Shown here in pieces: positions 1 to 7,545 of a stretch of DNA of 64,000 nucleotides. A program made the position numbers and the translations under genes. The notes beneath the pieces were generated by a model. It saw nothing but the letters and a program-made list of their open reading frames with translations, did not search any database and was not told the DNA's origin. The stretch's first letter is position 1; the number at the start of each line of letters is the position of its first letter. The stretch covers positions 1 to 64,000 of the forward strand of contig JAAWHU010000005.1 in the NCBI GenBank assembly GCA_022796015.1. The letters are read 5' to 3'. The DNA is from Hungatella sp. GTDB taxonomy: Bacteria > Bacillota > Clostridia > Lachnospirales > Lachnospiraceae.

Positions 1-457
1 CCTCGTCCAGAATCAGGATGCCCGGCTCAAACCCATGAGAGACAATCTCTTTTGCATAGGAAAGAACCCCCTTCTGAGTAGGATGATACTGGTATTCCAT
101 CCATGTATTATACTGAACACTTCTGAAAAAATCCTGATTCAAGGCCTTCCCCTTAAAAGGAAAATGCCTCCTCATGGCTGAGAGATAAGCCTCCCGCAGA
201 CAGGAGCCCCCTTGAAAAAGCTCTGCCTCGCCATCACTTTCCACTGTCATGCTCCCCGACTGAAAGGTCACGTCCAGAGCCTTTTTCCCATACACACATC
301 TTCCTTTTGTAGACAGCCACAAGGGCATGGTCTGGTTTTCCCTATAACTCCGGTCCATGTGAAATACGCTGTCCTTCCCAAGAGGAAACTTTTCCCCCAA
401 AGCGCTTGACCCGCCCCACCAATACTCGCCCTCCAGCAGTTCTGCAGAAATCTTCAA
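1..457 (-). CDS. Glycoside hydrolase family 31 protein (5' part only)
   Basis: The minus strand carries an open frame from a TTG at 457 to the window edge (152 codons); the C-terminal part lies outside. A ribosome binding site, GGAGG, sits 9 bases upstream. The predicted protein has a beta-rich start (EYWWGGSSALG) and then a segment reading NTWMEYQYHPTQ, VLSYAKEIVSHGF and GILILDE near residues 115-152. That is the entry to the GH31 (beta/alpha)8 barrel, where an asparagine/tryptophan stretch precedes a conserved 'tQ..vL.YA..i' helix and an acidic strand. GH31 enzymes are alpha-glucosidases, alpha-xylosidases and relatives; the catalytic aspartates would be outside the window, so substrate and activity cannot be judged. 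It is divergent from the sugar ABC transporter operon and probably processes a glycan imported by it. Confidence 0.78.
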   Translation of the reverse strand, partial: MKISAELLEGEYWWGGSSALGEKFPLGKDSVFHMDRSYRENQTMPLWLSTKGRCVYGKKALDVTFQSGSMTVESDGEAELFQGGSCLREAYLSAMRRHFPFKGKALNQDFFRSVQYNTWMEYQYHPTQKGVLSYAKEIVSHGFEPGILILDE

Positions 458-569
458 CGGACACGTCCTCCTTCTTATTTTACCTTCAATCTATTTTACT
501 TTTCATCTCCCTTCTGCACAACCCGTCCATATTTTCCCCGCCTCTCCAAAAAAATTACATAGTCGTCAA

Positions 570-585
570 ATGTCAAAAATGACAT
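570..585. promoter_or_regulatory. Perfect 6-4-6 palindrome between divergent glycan genes
   Basis: ATGTCA-AAAA-TGACAT is a perfect inverted repeat in the 247-base region between the GH31 gene and the ABC permease gene. The rest of 458-704 is A/T-rich and has no convincing ORF; a weak TATTAT box lies at 624-629. Its place between two divergent sugar genes fits an operator, but no regulator can be assigned. Confidence 0.4.
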
Positions 586-704
586 ACGCGAAAAAATGAA
601 ATATTTACAAAAATCATAGACGATATTATGATTTGATTGTGACAAATGCAATAAAATCAAACCAAGGCCCGGCAGAGCAGGGGAGAAAGGAAAACGTTCA
701 GACT

Positions 705-1640
705 ATGAAAAGAGAGAAAACCAGGATAAAAAATAATCTGTCCTTTGTTTTGGGGGTACGCCGCAGCTGGCAGCTGTACCTGTTATTGCTCCCGGCCATG
801 GTTTATCTGCTGATCTTCCATTATGTTCCTTTATATGGAATCCAGATTGCCTTCAGGGACTATTCACCGGGGCTGGGATTTTCCGAGAGCCCTTTTGTGG
901 GCCTGAAGCATTTTATCTATTTTATGAAATCCCCTCAGTTTGCCACCCTTATAAAGAATACCGTAAGCCTGAATGTGCTGAGGCTGGTGTTCTGCTTTCC
1001 CTTTCCCATATTTTTGGCCCTTGTTTTAAATGAGGCATCTAACGCCAGGTTTCAGAAGCTGGTGCAGAATTTGACCTATGCGCCCCACTTTATCTCCACT
1101 GTGGTGCTCTGCGGAATGATCGTCAGCTTTACCTCCCCGTCTACCGGGATTATCAACACCTTTATCCAGGCCCTGGGCAGAAAGCCCATAGACTTTATGG
1201 GGCAGGAAAGCTGGTTCAGGCCTATTTACATTCTCTCGGACATGTGGAAGGATACCGGATGGTCTTCCATCATCTATCTGGCGGCCCTGGCGGGAATCGA
1301 CCTTTCTCTTCACGAGGCGGCCCAGATCGATGGGGCTTCACGGCTTCAGAGAATCCTCTACATCAATATTCCCGGAATCTCCGCCACCATCATCATTCTG
1401 CTGATTATGGAGTTCGGCAGGATGATGAGCCTCGGGTTCGAGAAGGTGTACCTGCTTCAGAATTCCCTGAACCTGCCGGTTTCCGAGGTGATCTCCACCT
1501 ATGTGTATAAGACAGGGCTTCTGGGGGCCAAATTCAGCTACACCACAGCCATAGACGTGTTTAATTCCATAATCAACTGCGGCCTGCTTCTCATTGTCAA
1601 CAAGATCTCAAGCAGGGTCGGCGAGACCAGTTTGTTCTGA
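705..1640 (+). CDS. Sugar ABC transporter permease, LplB/UgpA type
   Basis: 311-residue integral membrane protein of the binding-protein-dependent permease family. The N-terminus has a basic segment, then a hydrophobic run (YLLLLPAMVYLLIFHYVPLY) and the typical family phrase YGIQIAFRDYSP. The ATPase-contacting EAA loop appears as EAAQIDGASRLQRI near residues 205-218. I chose ATG 705 because the hydrophobic domain begins about 20 residues later and a GGGAGAAAGG stretch lies upstream; the frame could be extended to TTG 633, but that has no ribosome binding site. It is the first gene of permease-permease-lipoprotein, an arrangement typical of Firmicute oligosaccharide importers that borrow a shared MsmX-like ATPase, since none is encoded here. 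Substrate probably comes from rhamnose-containing or alpha-linked glycans, inferred from neighbours. Confidence 0.85.
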   Translation: MKREKTRIKNNLSFVLGVRRSWQLYLLLLPAMVYLLIFHYVPLYGIQIAFRDYSPGLGFSESPFVGLKHFIYFMKSPQFATLIKNTVSLNVLRLVFCFPFPIFLALVLNEASNARFQKLVQNLTYAPHFISTVVLCGMIVSFTSPSTGIINTFIQALGRKPIDFMGQESWFRPIYILSDMWKDTGWSSIIYLAALAGIDLSLHEAAQIDGASRLQRILYINIPGISATIIILLIMEFGRMMSLGFEKVYLLQNSLNLPVSEVISTYVYKTGLLGAKFSYTTAIDVFNSIINCGLLLIVNKISSRVGETSLF

Positions 1641-1658
1641 CGAGGAGGCGGCAAGGAT

Positions 1659-2546
1659 ATGAATAAAAAAGTGTACGGCTCGGAAAAGATATTCAACATG
1701 GCAATAAATCTGATTCTGCTGCTCTTCGGCCTCATAGCCCTGTATCCTCTGATCTTTGTAGTCTCTGCTTCTGTAAGTGATCCCACTGCCGTCAACAGCG
1801 GCAGGGTGACTCTGCTGCCTGTAGGGTTTAACCTAAAAGGCTATCAGGCTATTTTAAAGAGCAAATGGATTATCACAGGTTACCGCAACAGCCTTTTTTA
1901 TACAGTGTCGGGAACCGTGCTCAATGTGACGGTAACTTTGATGGCAGGCTATGCTCTGTCAAGAAGGGATCTGTACGGAAGAAGGCTTATAACCCTGTTT
2001 ATGATGTTCACCATGTGGTTCAGCGGAGGCATTATCACTACCTATCTGGTGGTAAATAAGATCGGGCTCTACAACAAGTGGTATACTCTGATCCTTATAG
2101 GGCTGGTGTCCGTGTACAATGTGATCATCACCAGATCCTTTATCTCAGGAAGCATTCCCATGGAGCTGCAGGAGGCGGCCAGAATCGATGGATGCAATGA
2201 TTTTCAGATCTTTGCCAGGCTTATTATCCCGCTGTCAAAGCCGGTGACAGCCATATTGTGCCTGTATTACGGCCTTGGGCACTGGAACAGTTATTTTAAC
2301 GCCCTGATCTATCTGAAGGACAAGAATATGCAGCCTCTGCAGATTTTCCTGCGGGAGATCCTGGTGCAGAACGAGACCATCCATATGAGCAGCGATGCCC
2401 TGGATTCCCTGATCGAGAGGGCTCTTATGGCTCAGACCATGAAGTACAGCCTCATTGTGGTAGCGTCTCTTCCCATGCTGATGATCTATCCGTTTTTACA
2501 GAAATTCTTTGTAAAAGGGGTCATGATCGGCTCGGTAAAGGGCTGA
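1659..2546 (+). CDS. Sugar ABC transporter permease, LplC/YtcP type
   Basis: 295 residues, second permease of the heterodimer, starting 18 bases after the first permease with GAGGAGG upstream. Six hydrophobic segments are visible, beginning with FNMAINLILLLFGLIALYPL. The EAA loop reads ELQEAARIDGCNDFQIF near residues 168-184, the coupling helix that contacts the ATPase. The C-terminus FVKGVMIGSVKG is the standard ending of the CUT1 subgroup of carbohydrate permeases (usual length about 290-300). It should form the channel together with the preceding gene product and take substrate from the lipoprotein encoded next. Confidence 0.88.
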   Translation: MNKKVYGSEKIFNMAINLILLLFGLIALYPLIFVVSASVSDPTAVNSGRVTLLPVGFNLKGYQAILKSKWIITGYRNSLFYTVSGTVLNVTVTLMAGYALSRRDLYGRRLITLFMMFTMWFSGGIITTYLVVNKIGLYNKWYTLILIGLVSVYNVIITRSFISGSIPMELQEAARIDGCNDFQIFARLIIPLSKPVTAILCLYYGLGHWNSYFNALIYLKDKNMQPLQIFLREILVQNETIHMSSDALDSLIERALMAQTMKYSLIVVASLPMLMIYPFLQKFFVKGVMIGSVKG

Positions 2547-2586
2547 AGCTATTATTATTTTATTTCATTATAAGAGGAGGTATTTT

Positions 2587-4314
2587 ATGAAGAAAAGGAG
2601 CGTTGCTGCACTTGTGCTGGCAGGGACTGTAATGGGGCTTACGGCCTGTTCGGGAGGAGCTTCCGACACCCCGGCCGCAGCTGCCGGCTCGCCAAGGGAG
2701 GCGTCAGAAGGGCCGGCACAGGATCCTGCCAAGGAAACATGGGGCAGTGGGGATGAGGTGACCAAGGTATCCATGATGGTGGCGACCAAGGCCACGCAGG
2801 GAGACTGGGCGGACTACTGGATAATCAAGCATATTGCACAGGAGTGCGGTGTCTGGTTTGAGGTGGATCAGGTGACCCAGGACGCCTGGTCGGAGAAGAA
2901 GAACCTGGCCTTTGCTTCCGGGGATCTGCCTATGGTATTTTTAAATGATCTGACGGATACGGAGCTGGCTACCTACGGGAGCCAGGGGCTGATTCTCCCT
3001 CTGGAGGACTATATTACCAAGGAAACTATGCCTAATTTTTTCCAGGTCCTGGAGCAGGAGGAGTACAAGGATCTGCTGCCCAGCCTGTATTTCCCTGACG
3101 GCCACATCTATGCCATAAGAGGAATCAACGGGGCCCAGCGAGAGTACGCCAAGAGCCGTTTCTTTATTAATGAGGCATGGTCCAAGGCTCTTGGCTTTGA
3201 GAAGCTCCCCGAGACTCTGGACGAGTTCTATGAGTATCTGTGCGCGGTGCGGGACAATGATGCCAACGGCAACGGGGACGCCTCTGACGAGATTCCTTTC
3301 GGCGGCTCCTACAATGAGGACGGCACGGACTACTATGACGGCTTTATCCCCATTCTCACGGCCTTCGGCTATGTGAGCAGAACCTACCAGACCGATGATG
3401 CAGGCAAGGTGATCTATGTTCCGGAGCAGGACAACTATAAGGAATTTCTAAAGTATATGAACAAGCTGTACACAGAAGGGCTTTTGGATTCCGAGTACTT
3501 TACCCAGACGGCGGACCAGAGGAAGGCCAAGGAAGCCTCCAACCTCTGCGGCGCGTTTACGGACTATGCTTCCTACTTAAATATTACGGATCCCAAGGTA
3601 TTTCTGCAGTTCAGAGGATTAAAGCCTATGACCAGCCAGTTTAACAGCGTGCAGATGTGGCCATCTAAAGATATTGTCTATGATGGGGCCATGGTGCTGA
3701 CCAGCAAGGTGACGGACGAGGCAACCATAAAGAAGCTTCTCTCTGTTATTGACTGGTGCTATTCCGAGGAGGGCACCTATGCCACCATGGTGGGCCCTAA
3801 GATCGGCCAGGATCCGGAATTCCCGGAGTACGGCTGGGAGCTGGTGGGGACGGATTTCGGCACGGAGCAGAGGAAATGGACCTACGACGAGAAGGCGTAT
3901 GAGACATCCTCGGCCTATATTGATTTCCACTGTACGCCGGGGGACAACTACTTCCCCTTTGCACAGACTGCGGACAGATGCTTAAAGAATTCCATTACCA
4001 TGGATGTCTATGAAAATGAAAATACGGCCAAGACACTCCGCCTCACTTATGATATTATGAATCATGTGTTCGACTATCTGAGAGTGGACTGGCCGGACAG
4101 CATGAAGCTTACAGCAGAGGAAGCAGATGAGCTGAGCCTGATCGAGACGGACCTAAACAGCTACAAGCAGACCATGGAATCCAAAATGATCATTGGCGAC
4201 CTGGATGTGGATGGAACCTGGGATGAGTTTGTGTCAGGCCTTCACTCCAGAGGCTTAGACCGCTATCTGGAGATTCTTCAGCAGGCCTATGACAGATGGG
4301 CTTCCAACAAGTGA
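2587..4314 (+). CDS. Extracellular solute-binding lipoprotein for oligosaccharides
   Basis: 575-residue family 1 solute-binding protein of the long LipO/YtcQ type. The N-terminus MKKRSVAALVLAGTVMGLTA followed by C is a lipoprotein signal with lipobox LTAC, so the mature protein would be anchored at cysteine 21 outside the membrane. A disordered Ala/Pro/Gly linker follows and then the two-lobed domain. Aromatic-rich stretches (GDWADYWIIKHIAQE, LDEFYEYL) are as expected for sugar binding. GAGGAGG precedes the ATG by 6 bases. It is the third gene of the transporter operon and delivers ligand to the two permeases. The ligand is unknown; the neighbouring GH31 and GH78 genes suggest plant-derived or glycoside-type oligosaccharides. 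Confidence 0.88.
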   Translation: MKKRSVAALVLAGTVMGLTACSGGASDTPAAAAGSPREASEGPAQDPAKETWGSGDEVTKVSMMVATKATQGDWADYWIIKHIAQECGVWFEVDQVTQDAWSEKKNLAFASGDLPMVFLNDLTDTELATYGSQGLILPLEDYITKETMPNFFQVLEQEEYKDLLPSLYFPDGHIYAIRGINGAQREYAKSRFFINEAWSKALGFEKLPETLDEFYEYLCAVRDNDANGNGDASDEIPFGGSYNEDGTDYYDGFIPILTAFGYVSRTYQTDDAGKVIYVPEQDNYKEFLKYMNKLYTEGLLDSEYFTQTADQRKAKEASNLCGAFTDYASYLNITDPKVFLQFRGLKPMTSQFNSVQMWPSKDIVYDGAMVLTSKVTDEATIKKLLSVIDWCYSEEGTYATMVGPKIGQDPEFPEYGWELVGTDFGTEQRKWTYDEKAYETSSAYIDFHCTPGDNYFPFAQTADRCLKNSITMDVYENENTAKTLRLTYDIMNHVFDYLRVDWPDSMKLTAEEADELSLIETDLNSYKQTMESKMIIGDLDVDGTWDEFVSGLHSRGLDRYLEILQQAYDRWASNK

Positions 4315-4393
4315 CAGATGGCATACGGCCAAGCCCTGCACAGGCACGCCGCCCGATAGGCGAAGGCTCAAAAAAGAAGCATGGGGGAGTCAG

Positions 4394-6694
4394 GTGTATA
4401 CAAAACGCAGACAATCCAAGGTATTTGTTGGTTATATGGTTTATATTATTTCTCTGATTGTTTGTCCTTTTATTCTTTTGGATGTTATTTTCCTGGTAAA
4501 CGGCTTAAGGCAGGTGGAGATGGCCTATGCGGCATCCCAGGAGTACGCCATGAGGCAGGCGGTGGATGGCATGGACAATGATTTTCAGACCTTTCGGAAC
4601 GTTGTGGCACAGCTTTCCACGGACTCTGACATTACACCATATCTTCTTCAGTCCAAAAGCTATGATTCCGTGACGGCCCTAAGGAAGCTGCAGATCTATC
4701 AGGCCCAGATGAATTTTTTTGACGAACTGTATCTGTATATCAGCGGAGATGAAACTCTTTATTCGGGAAGCGGCATTATCTCTCTGGCTAATTTTAAGGG
4801 AAAACTCTATTCCTTTGAGGAGGAAGGGGACGAGGAACGGTTTGACGCTTACATGGCCAGGGCCGGTTCCTTTGCCCTGAGCCTGGATGGCAATGGAGGA
4901 GTACTTCACAAGAGGAGAGAGGGAGGACGCTATATTGCCGTCACCTATCCTTGGCTGAACTCGGCGATTCACCCTTTAGGGGCGGCGGTGGGCCTTGTGA
5001 AGGAGGAATATTTCCCGGACAGACTTCGTATCGGTGATGAGGAGTATGATCAGGGGGTCTATCTGTTCAGCCGGGATGGGAAGCTGCAGTTTAAGGCGGA
5101 AAACGGCCTGGAGCTTTCCGGGGAGGATACGGATGATTTGTGGGATTACTGCAGGTCCTCCGGTATTGCTCCGGGCCGGGTCATGGGAAAAAGGTGTTAT
5201 CTGATTACACAGCATTCCTCTGTGACAGGCTGGTATTATGTGGCGGTGATTCCCAGGAGTCAGTTCCTTTTCAAATATGTATACAGCCAGAACCGGGTGG
5301 TGGGTCTCATTACCCTGATTCTGCTGGCCTGCATCCTTGCGGGGGTGGCGGCGGCTTTGCGCATGTACCGGCCGGTTCAGGAGCTGTGGTCCCTTTTAGA
5401 ACCCTCTGACCGGAAAAGCAGCAGAAAGCCTCAGGAAAAGAACCGGGACTGCAGGGCGGTGGATGAATGGGAAAGCCTCCGCACTTCCGTGGCCGGTATT
5501 GTAAAAAAGAACAGGGATATTATGAAGGAGCTTGACGACACCAAGGTGCAGAGACAAAAAAGCCTGTTAAAAGGGCTTCTTTTGGGCAATGTAAACCTGG
5601 ACACTGTGGAGGAAAGCTTAAACCGCTATGAAATCTATTTTGAGGAAGACTTTTTCTGTGTCATTGTGCTGTACTCTTTAAAACCGCTGCTGTCCGGACA
5701 GCAGAAAGGGGTTATGGAGCTTATGGCAGGCCTTAAGATCCCAGGGCTCTACCAGGTTCTTATGGATGAGAACAGCAGCCTGGCTCTTCTATGGAATACC
5801 CCGGCATGGTCGGAGGAGAACCAGATCCTTTTGGAGGAGCTTTACCAGAAGATTTCCGGAGGGGAGACGGAAGGCTGGGTAGTGGGAGTCAGCGGCAGCT
5901 ATCCCTCTGTTACCAGTATCAGCCGTTCCTATATGGAAGCGCTGGCCGCAGGGGAGGGGATGCAGCTGAAAGGCAGGGCCGGAATCTTCTACTATGCGGC
6001 CTTTGAGAAGGATCAGGAGCACAACGAGCTCTATATCATCGAGGCCGAGGTGCGGCTGCGTCAGAGTCTTCTTGCAGACAACGGCGCCATGGCCCTTGCC
6101 GCCATGGATCAGCTGGAATCGGCTCTTGTCAGCAACTGGAGATTTGAGAATTTCAGCAGCAGGAAGTTTGTCCTGTTCCATATCATCCAGGGAATTGTAC
6201 CCATAGGGGAAAGGGCAGGGGTGCCTTACCTCAACGAGAAGGTGGAGGAGTGGGCCAGATACCGGAATCTGGGAGAGTTCCTTTCGGGAATGCGTAAGTT
6301 CTGCCAGGAGATTCTGGAGTGCGGCCAGAAGACCAAGGATGAAAAGGTCAATGAGCTGTATCAGAAGCTTCTGGACTACATTGAGGAATACTATGACGAC
6401 AGCAGCATCAGCCTTGGAGAGATGGCAGAACGGTTCGGTATGTCCCCCTCCTACCTAAGCCGCTTTTTCCGCAAATATTCCGGGAAAAATTTTCTGGAGT
6501 ATGTGACGGAAAAGAGGATTGAGCGGGTGTGTTATCTTCTGAAGAATACGGACCTGAAGGTGAAAACCATAGTGGAGCAGGTGGGCTACCTGGATGTGGC
6601 CAGCTTTACCAAGAAATTCCGGAAGATTATGGGGGTAAGCCCGGCCAGATACCGGGAGATGGCAAGACAGGAGAGGAAGGAAGACAAGGGATGA
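4394..6694 (+). CDS. Membrane-anchored AraC-family regulator with extracellular sensor
   Basis: About 766 residues from GTG 4394, which has GGGGGAG just upstream; the frame is open further to 4289 but that would overlap the binding-protein gene and add a non-hydrophobic leader. Transmembrane helix 1 lies at residues about 10-34, then a sensor-like extracellular region of about 265 residues, then helix 2 near 300-324. A cytoplasmic linker follows. The last 100 residues form a double helix-turn-helix: ISLGEMAERFGMSPSYLSRF and then VKTIVEQVGYLDVASFTKKF. This is the one-component YesN/AraC type common beside LplABC-like importers in Paenibacillus and Clostridia. It probably senses extracellular sugar, or the loaded binding protein, and activates this operon. 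Its stop overlaps the next start (ATGA). Confidence 0.85.
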   Translation: MYTKRRQSKVFVGYMVYIISLIVCPFILLDVIFLVNGLRQVEMAYAASQEYAMRQAVDGMDNDFQTFRNVVAQLSTDSDITPYLLQSKSYDSVTALRKLQIYQAQMNFFDELYLYISGDETLYSGSGIISLANFKGKLYSFEEEGDEERFDAYMARAGSFALSLDGNGGVLHKRREGGRYIAVTYPWLNSAIHPLGAAVGLVKEEYFPDRLRIGDEEYDQGVYLFSRDGKLQFKAENGLELSGEDTDDLWDYCRSSGIAPGRVMGKRCYLITQHSSVTGWYYVAVIPRSQFLFKYVYSQNRVVGLITLILLACILAGVAAALRMYRPVQELWSLLEPSDRKSSRKPQEKNRDCRAVDEWESLRTSVAGIVKKNRDIMKELDDTKVQRQKSLLKGLLLGNVNLDTVEESLNRYEIYFEEDFFCVIVLYSLKPLLSGQQKGVMELMAGLKIPGLYQVLMDENSSLALLWNTPAWSEENQILLEELYQKISGGETEGWVVGVSGSYPSVTSISRSYMEALAAGEGMQLKGRAGIFYYAAFEKDQEHNELYIIEAEVRLRQSLLADNGAMALAAMDQLESALVSNWRFENFSSRKFVLFHIIQGIVPIGERAGVPYLNEKVEEWARYRNLGEFLSGMRKFCQEILECGQKTKDEKVNELYQKLLDYIEEYYDDSSISLGEMAERFGMSPSYLSRFFRKYSGKNFLEYVTEKRIERVCYLLKNTDLKVKTIVEQVGYLDVASFTKKFRKIMGVSPARYREMARQERKEDKG

Positions 6695-7521
6695 AGCTTA
6701 CATTTATGGGAACAGGAGCCTCCGAGGGAGTGCCGGGGATTTTCTGCCGGTGTGAGGACTGTAAAAAGGCGAGACAGCTGGGCGGGCGGGAGCTTAGAAG
6801 CAGATCCCAGCTTCTTATAAACCAGGATCTTCTGGTAGATATGGGGCCGGAGACTTACCTGAAATCGGTGATGTACGGCATTGAACTTTCCAGGGTGAAA
6901 TACCTTTTTATAACCCACAGCCACTGTGATCACCTGGACGAGAGGCTCCTTGGCTTCCGGGGCGGATGGTTTGGAAGGGACATGGAGGAGCCTGTGCTTT
7001 TCGGATACGGCAGCGAGAGGGCAGTGGGGCGCATGGAAAAATGGCTTCAGGACAGTCCCTTTGACTTTGTAAGGGAGGCCTGCCGGCTTTATGTGCTCCA
7101 CGGCTTTGACCAGGTTCGGGCCGGGGATTATGAGGTGACTGCCCTTCCGGCCGTCCACAATCCGAAGGAGGAATGTCTGCTCTATCTTATAAAGGACCGG
7201 CAGGGCAGGGAAATCCTCTATGCCGCGGACACCGGAAGGCTGACGGAGGACACCTATGAGTATCTGAGAGGACGCCGTCTGAAGTGCGTGATTCTGGACT
7301 GTACCCTTGGAAACAAGGAGGAGCCTGGGATCTCCCATATGGGCCTGAGGGAGAATAAGACGGTGAAGGACAGGCTGGAGGATATGGGAGTCACGGATGG
7401 GGACACCCGGTATGTGTGCACCCATATCTCCCACGGGACAGGAGGCTTTGAATATCTGGCGGAGGCGGCGGCCGGGGCCGGAATGGAGGCAGCCTATGAC
7501 GGGATGACCATAACGGTGTGA
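6691..7521 (+). CDS. PhnP-like metallo-beta-lactamase fold hydrolase
   Basis: 276 residues. The start ATG at 6691 overlaps the preceding stop as ATGA, so the two genes are translationally coupled; upstream in-frame codons belong to the regulator gene. The N-terminus MKLTFMGTGASEGVPGIFC plus CRCEDCKKAR matches PhnP-type proteins, where the cysteines hold an additional zinc. The catalytic metal motif is THSHCDHLD (HxHxDH) near residues 74-82. Later metal ligands are plausible in PAVHNP, AADTG and THISHG. PhnP is a cyclic phosphodiesterase (5-phospho-ribosyl 1,2-cyclic phosphate), but phn genes are absent here, so the substrate may be another phosphodiester or lactone. Placement between the regulator and the rhamnosidase suggests a role in glycoside use. 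Confidence 0.75.
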   Translation: MKLTFMGTGASEGVPGIFCRCEDCKKARQLGGRELRSRSQLLINQDLLVDMGPETYLKSVMYGIELSRVKYLFITHSHCDHLDERLLGFRGGWFGRDMEEPVLFGYGSERAVGRMEKWLQDSPFDFVREACRLYVLHGFDQVRAGDYEVTALPAVHNPKEECLLYLIKDRQGREILYAADTGRLTEDTYEYLRGRRLKCVILDCTLGNKEEPGISHMGLRENKTVKDRLEDMGVTDGDTRYVCTHISHGTGGFEYLAEAAAGAGMEAAYDGMTITV

Positions 7522-7545
7522 CAGCCGGGGATAAAGGAGGAGGGC

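Noticed and set aside
633..704. TTG 633 as start of the first permease
   Set aside because: No ribosome binding site precedes it and the added residues do not resemble the family N-terminus; ATG 705 fits better.
6586..7434. 282-codon minus-strand open frame opposite the PhnP-like gene
   Set aside because: Antisense of a gene with HxHxDH metal motif; no start signal or recognised motif.
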